Assembly: GCF_026914265.1 (NCBI RefSeq)
Contig: NC_069130.1
Span: 3,928,001 to 3,992,000 of the forward strand
DNA length: 64,000 bases
Reading direction: 5' to 3'
From: Mya arenaria
Lineage: Eukaryota; Mollusca; Bivalvia; Myida; Myidae
Both the position numbers and the translations under genes were made by a program. Below the pieces are notes generated by a model. It did no database searches. It saw nothing but the letters and a program-made list of their open reading frames with translations, and had not been told where the DNA came from. Every line of letters begins with the position of its first letter. Position 1 is the first letter of the stretch. Positions 63,678-64,000 of this stretch are shown here, piece by piece.

Positions 63678-64000
63678 GAGGGGCATATAAATTTGCCCTC
63701 CGGACCATGCGTCAGTGCATCCCACCTTAATTACCAAATCTGTGGCCTTCAAAACTACAGAAGTATAAGATCTAAAGCCATGAAACTTTCATTTTTCAGC
63801 ATCAACTCCTCATTAACGACATAAGTGGGATTCGTTCACAGATTGCCAAAATGCACTTTTGAATATTTGTGTTCAATTGCATATTCCAAAATAAACTGAT
63901 GCATCGCATTAGATATGTCAAATTTTGAAAAATGCCTATTGGCCTTCTTCAAACTATGTGGATATATCTTTATGGTCAAAAAGTGTCTTTGAAGCAACAT

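Overview
The window is nuclear DNA from an animal, most likely a bivalve mollusc. Three spliced genes all lie on the minus strand, with small exons, GT-AG introns and AT-rich, repeat-filled introns. The bivalve call is an inference. It rests on mobile elements whose terminal blocks flank an internal tandem-repeat array (the style of bivalve 'pearl' elements), a tRNA-derived SINE and numerous MITEs. No organelle, bacterial, viral, CRISPR or defence-island signal was seen.

Layout. (1) About 3.0-29.4 kb, minus strand: the 5'-3' exoribonuclease gene XRN1. I could place 27 in-frame exons giving 1,082 residues from the initiator Met. The first exon lies 7 kb upstream of the second. The C-terminal part (SH3-like domain and unstructured tail) is missing because the gene runs off the left edge. 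(2) About 30-38.6 kb: no host gene, only LINE reverse-transcriptase remnants, a (TA)n tract, a 96-bp satellite-like array, TIR elements and a foldback. (3) 39.2-46.9 kb, minus strand: an eight-exon gene in which every intron is phase 1. It encodes a signal peptide, six thrombospondin type-1 repeats and a C-terminal hydrophobic segment (422 aa). (4) 50.7-58.8 kb, minus strand: a complete five-exon acyl-CoA synthetase (566 aa, AMP-binding family). (5) 58.9-64 kb: nested mobile elements, including a TTAA-flanked MITE inside the arm of a larger inverted-repeat element, a Tigger/pogo-like element and a LINE tail.

The genes have unrelated roles: cytoplasmic mRNA decay, an extracellular adhesion-type protein, and fatty-acid activation. 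Nothing suggests they form a system. What they share is intron structure, since each carries at least one large transcribed minisatellite. The most unusual signal is that many XRN1 exons, and one thrombospondin exon, have decayed partial copies of their own exon-intron edge lying within a few hundred bases. No undescribed defence or mobile system was found.

Splice sites were placed by hand from reading-frame continuity, GT/AG boundaries and remembered family conservation, so a shift of a few bases is possible at weak sites.
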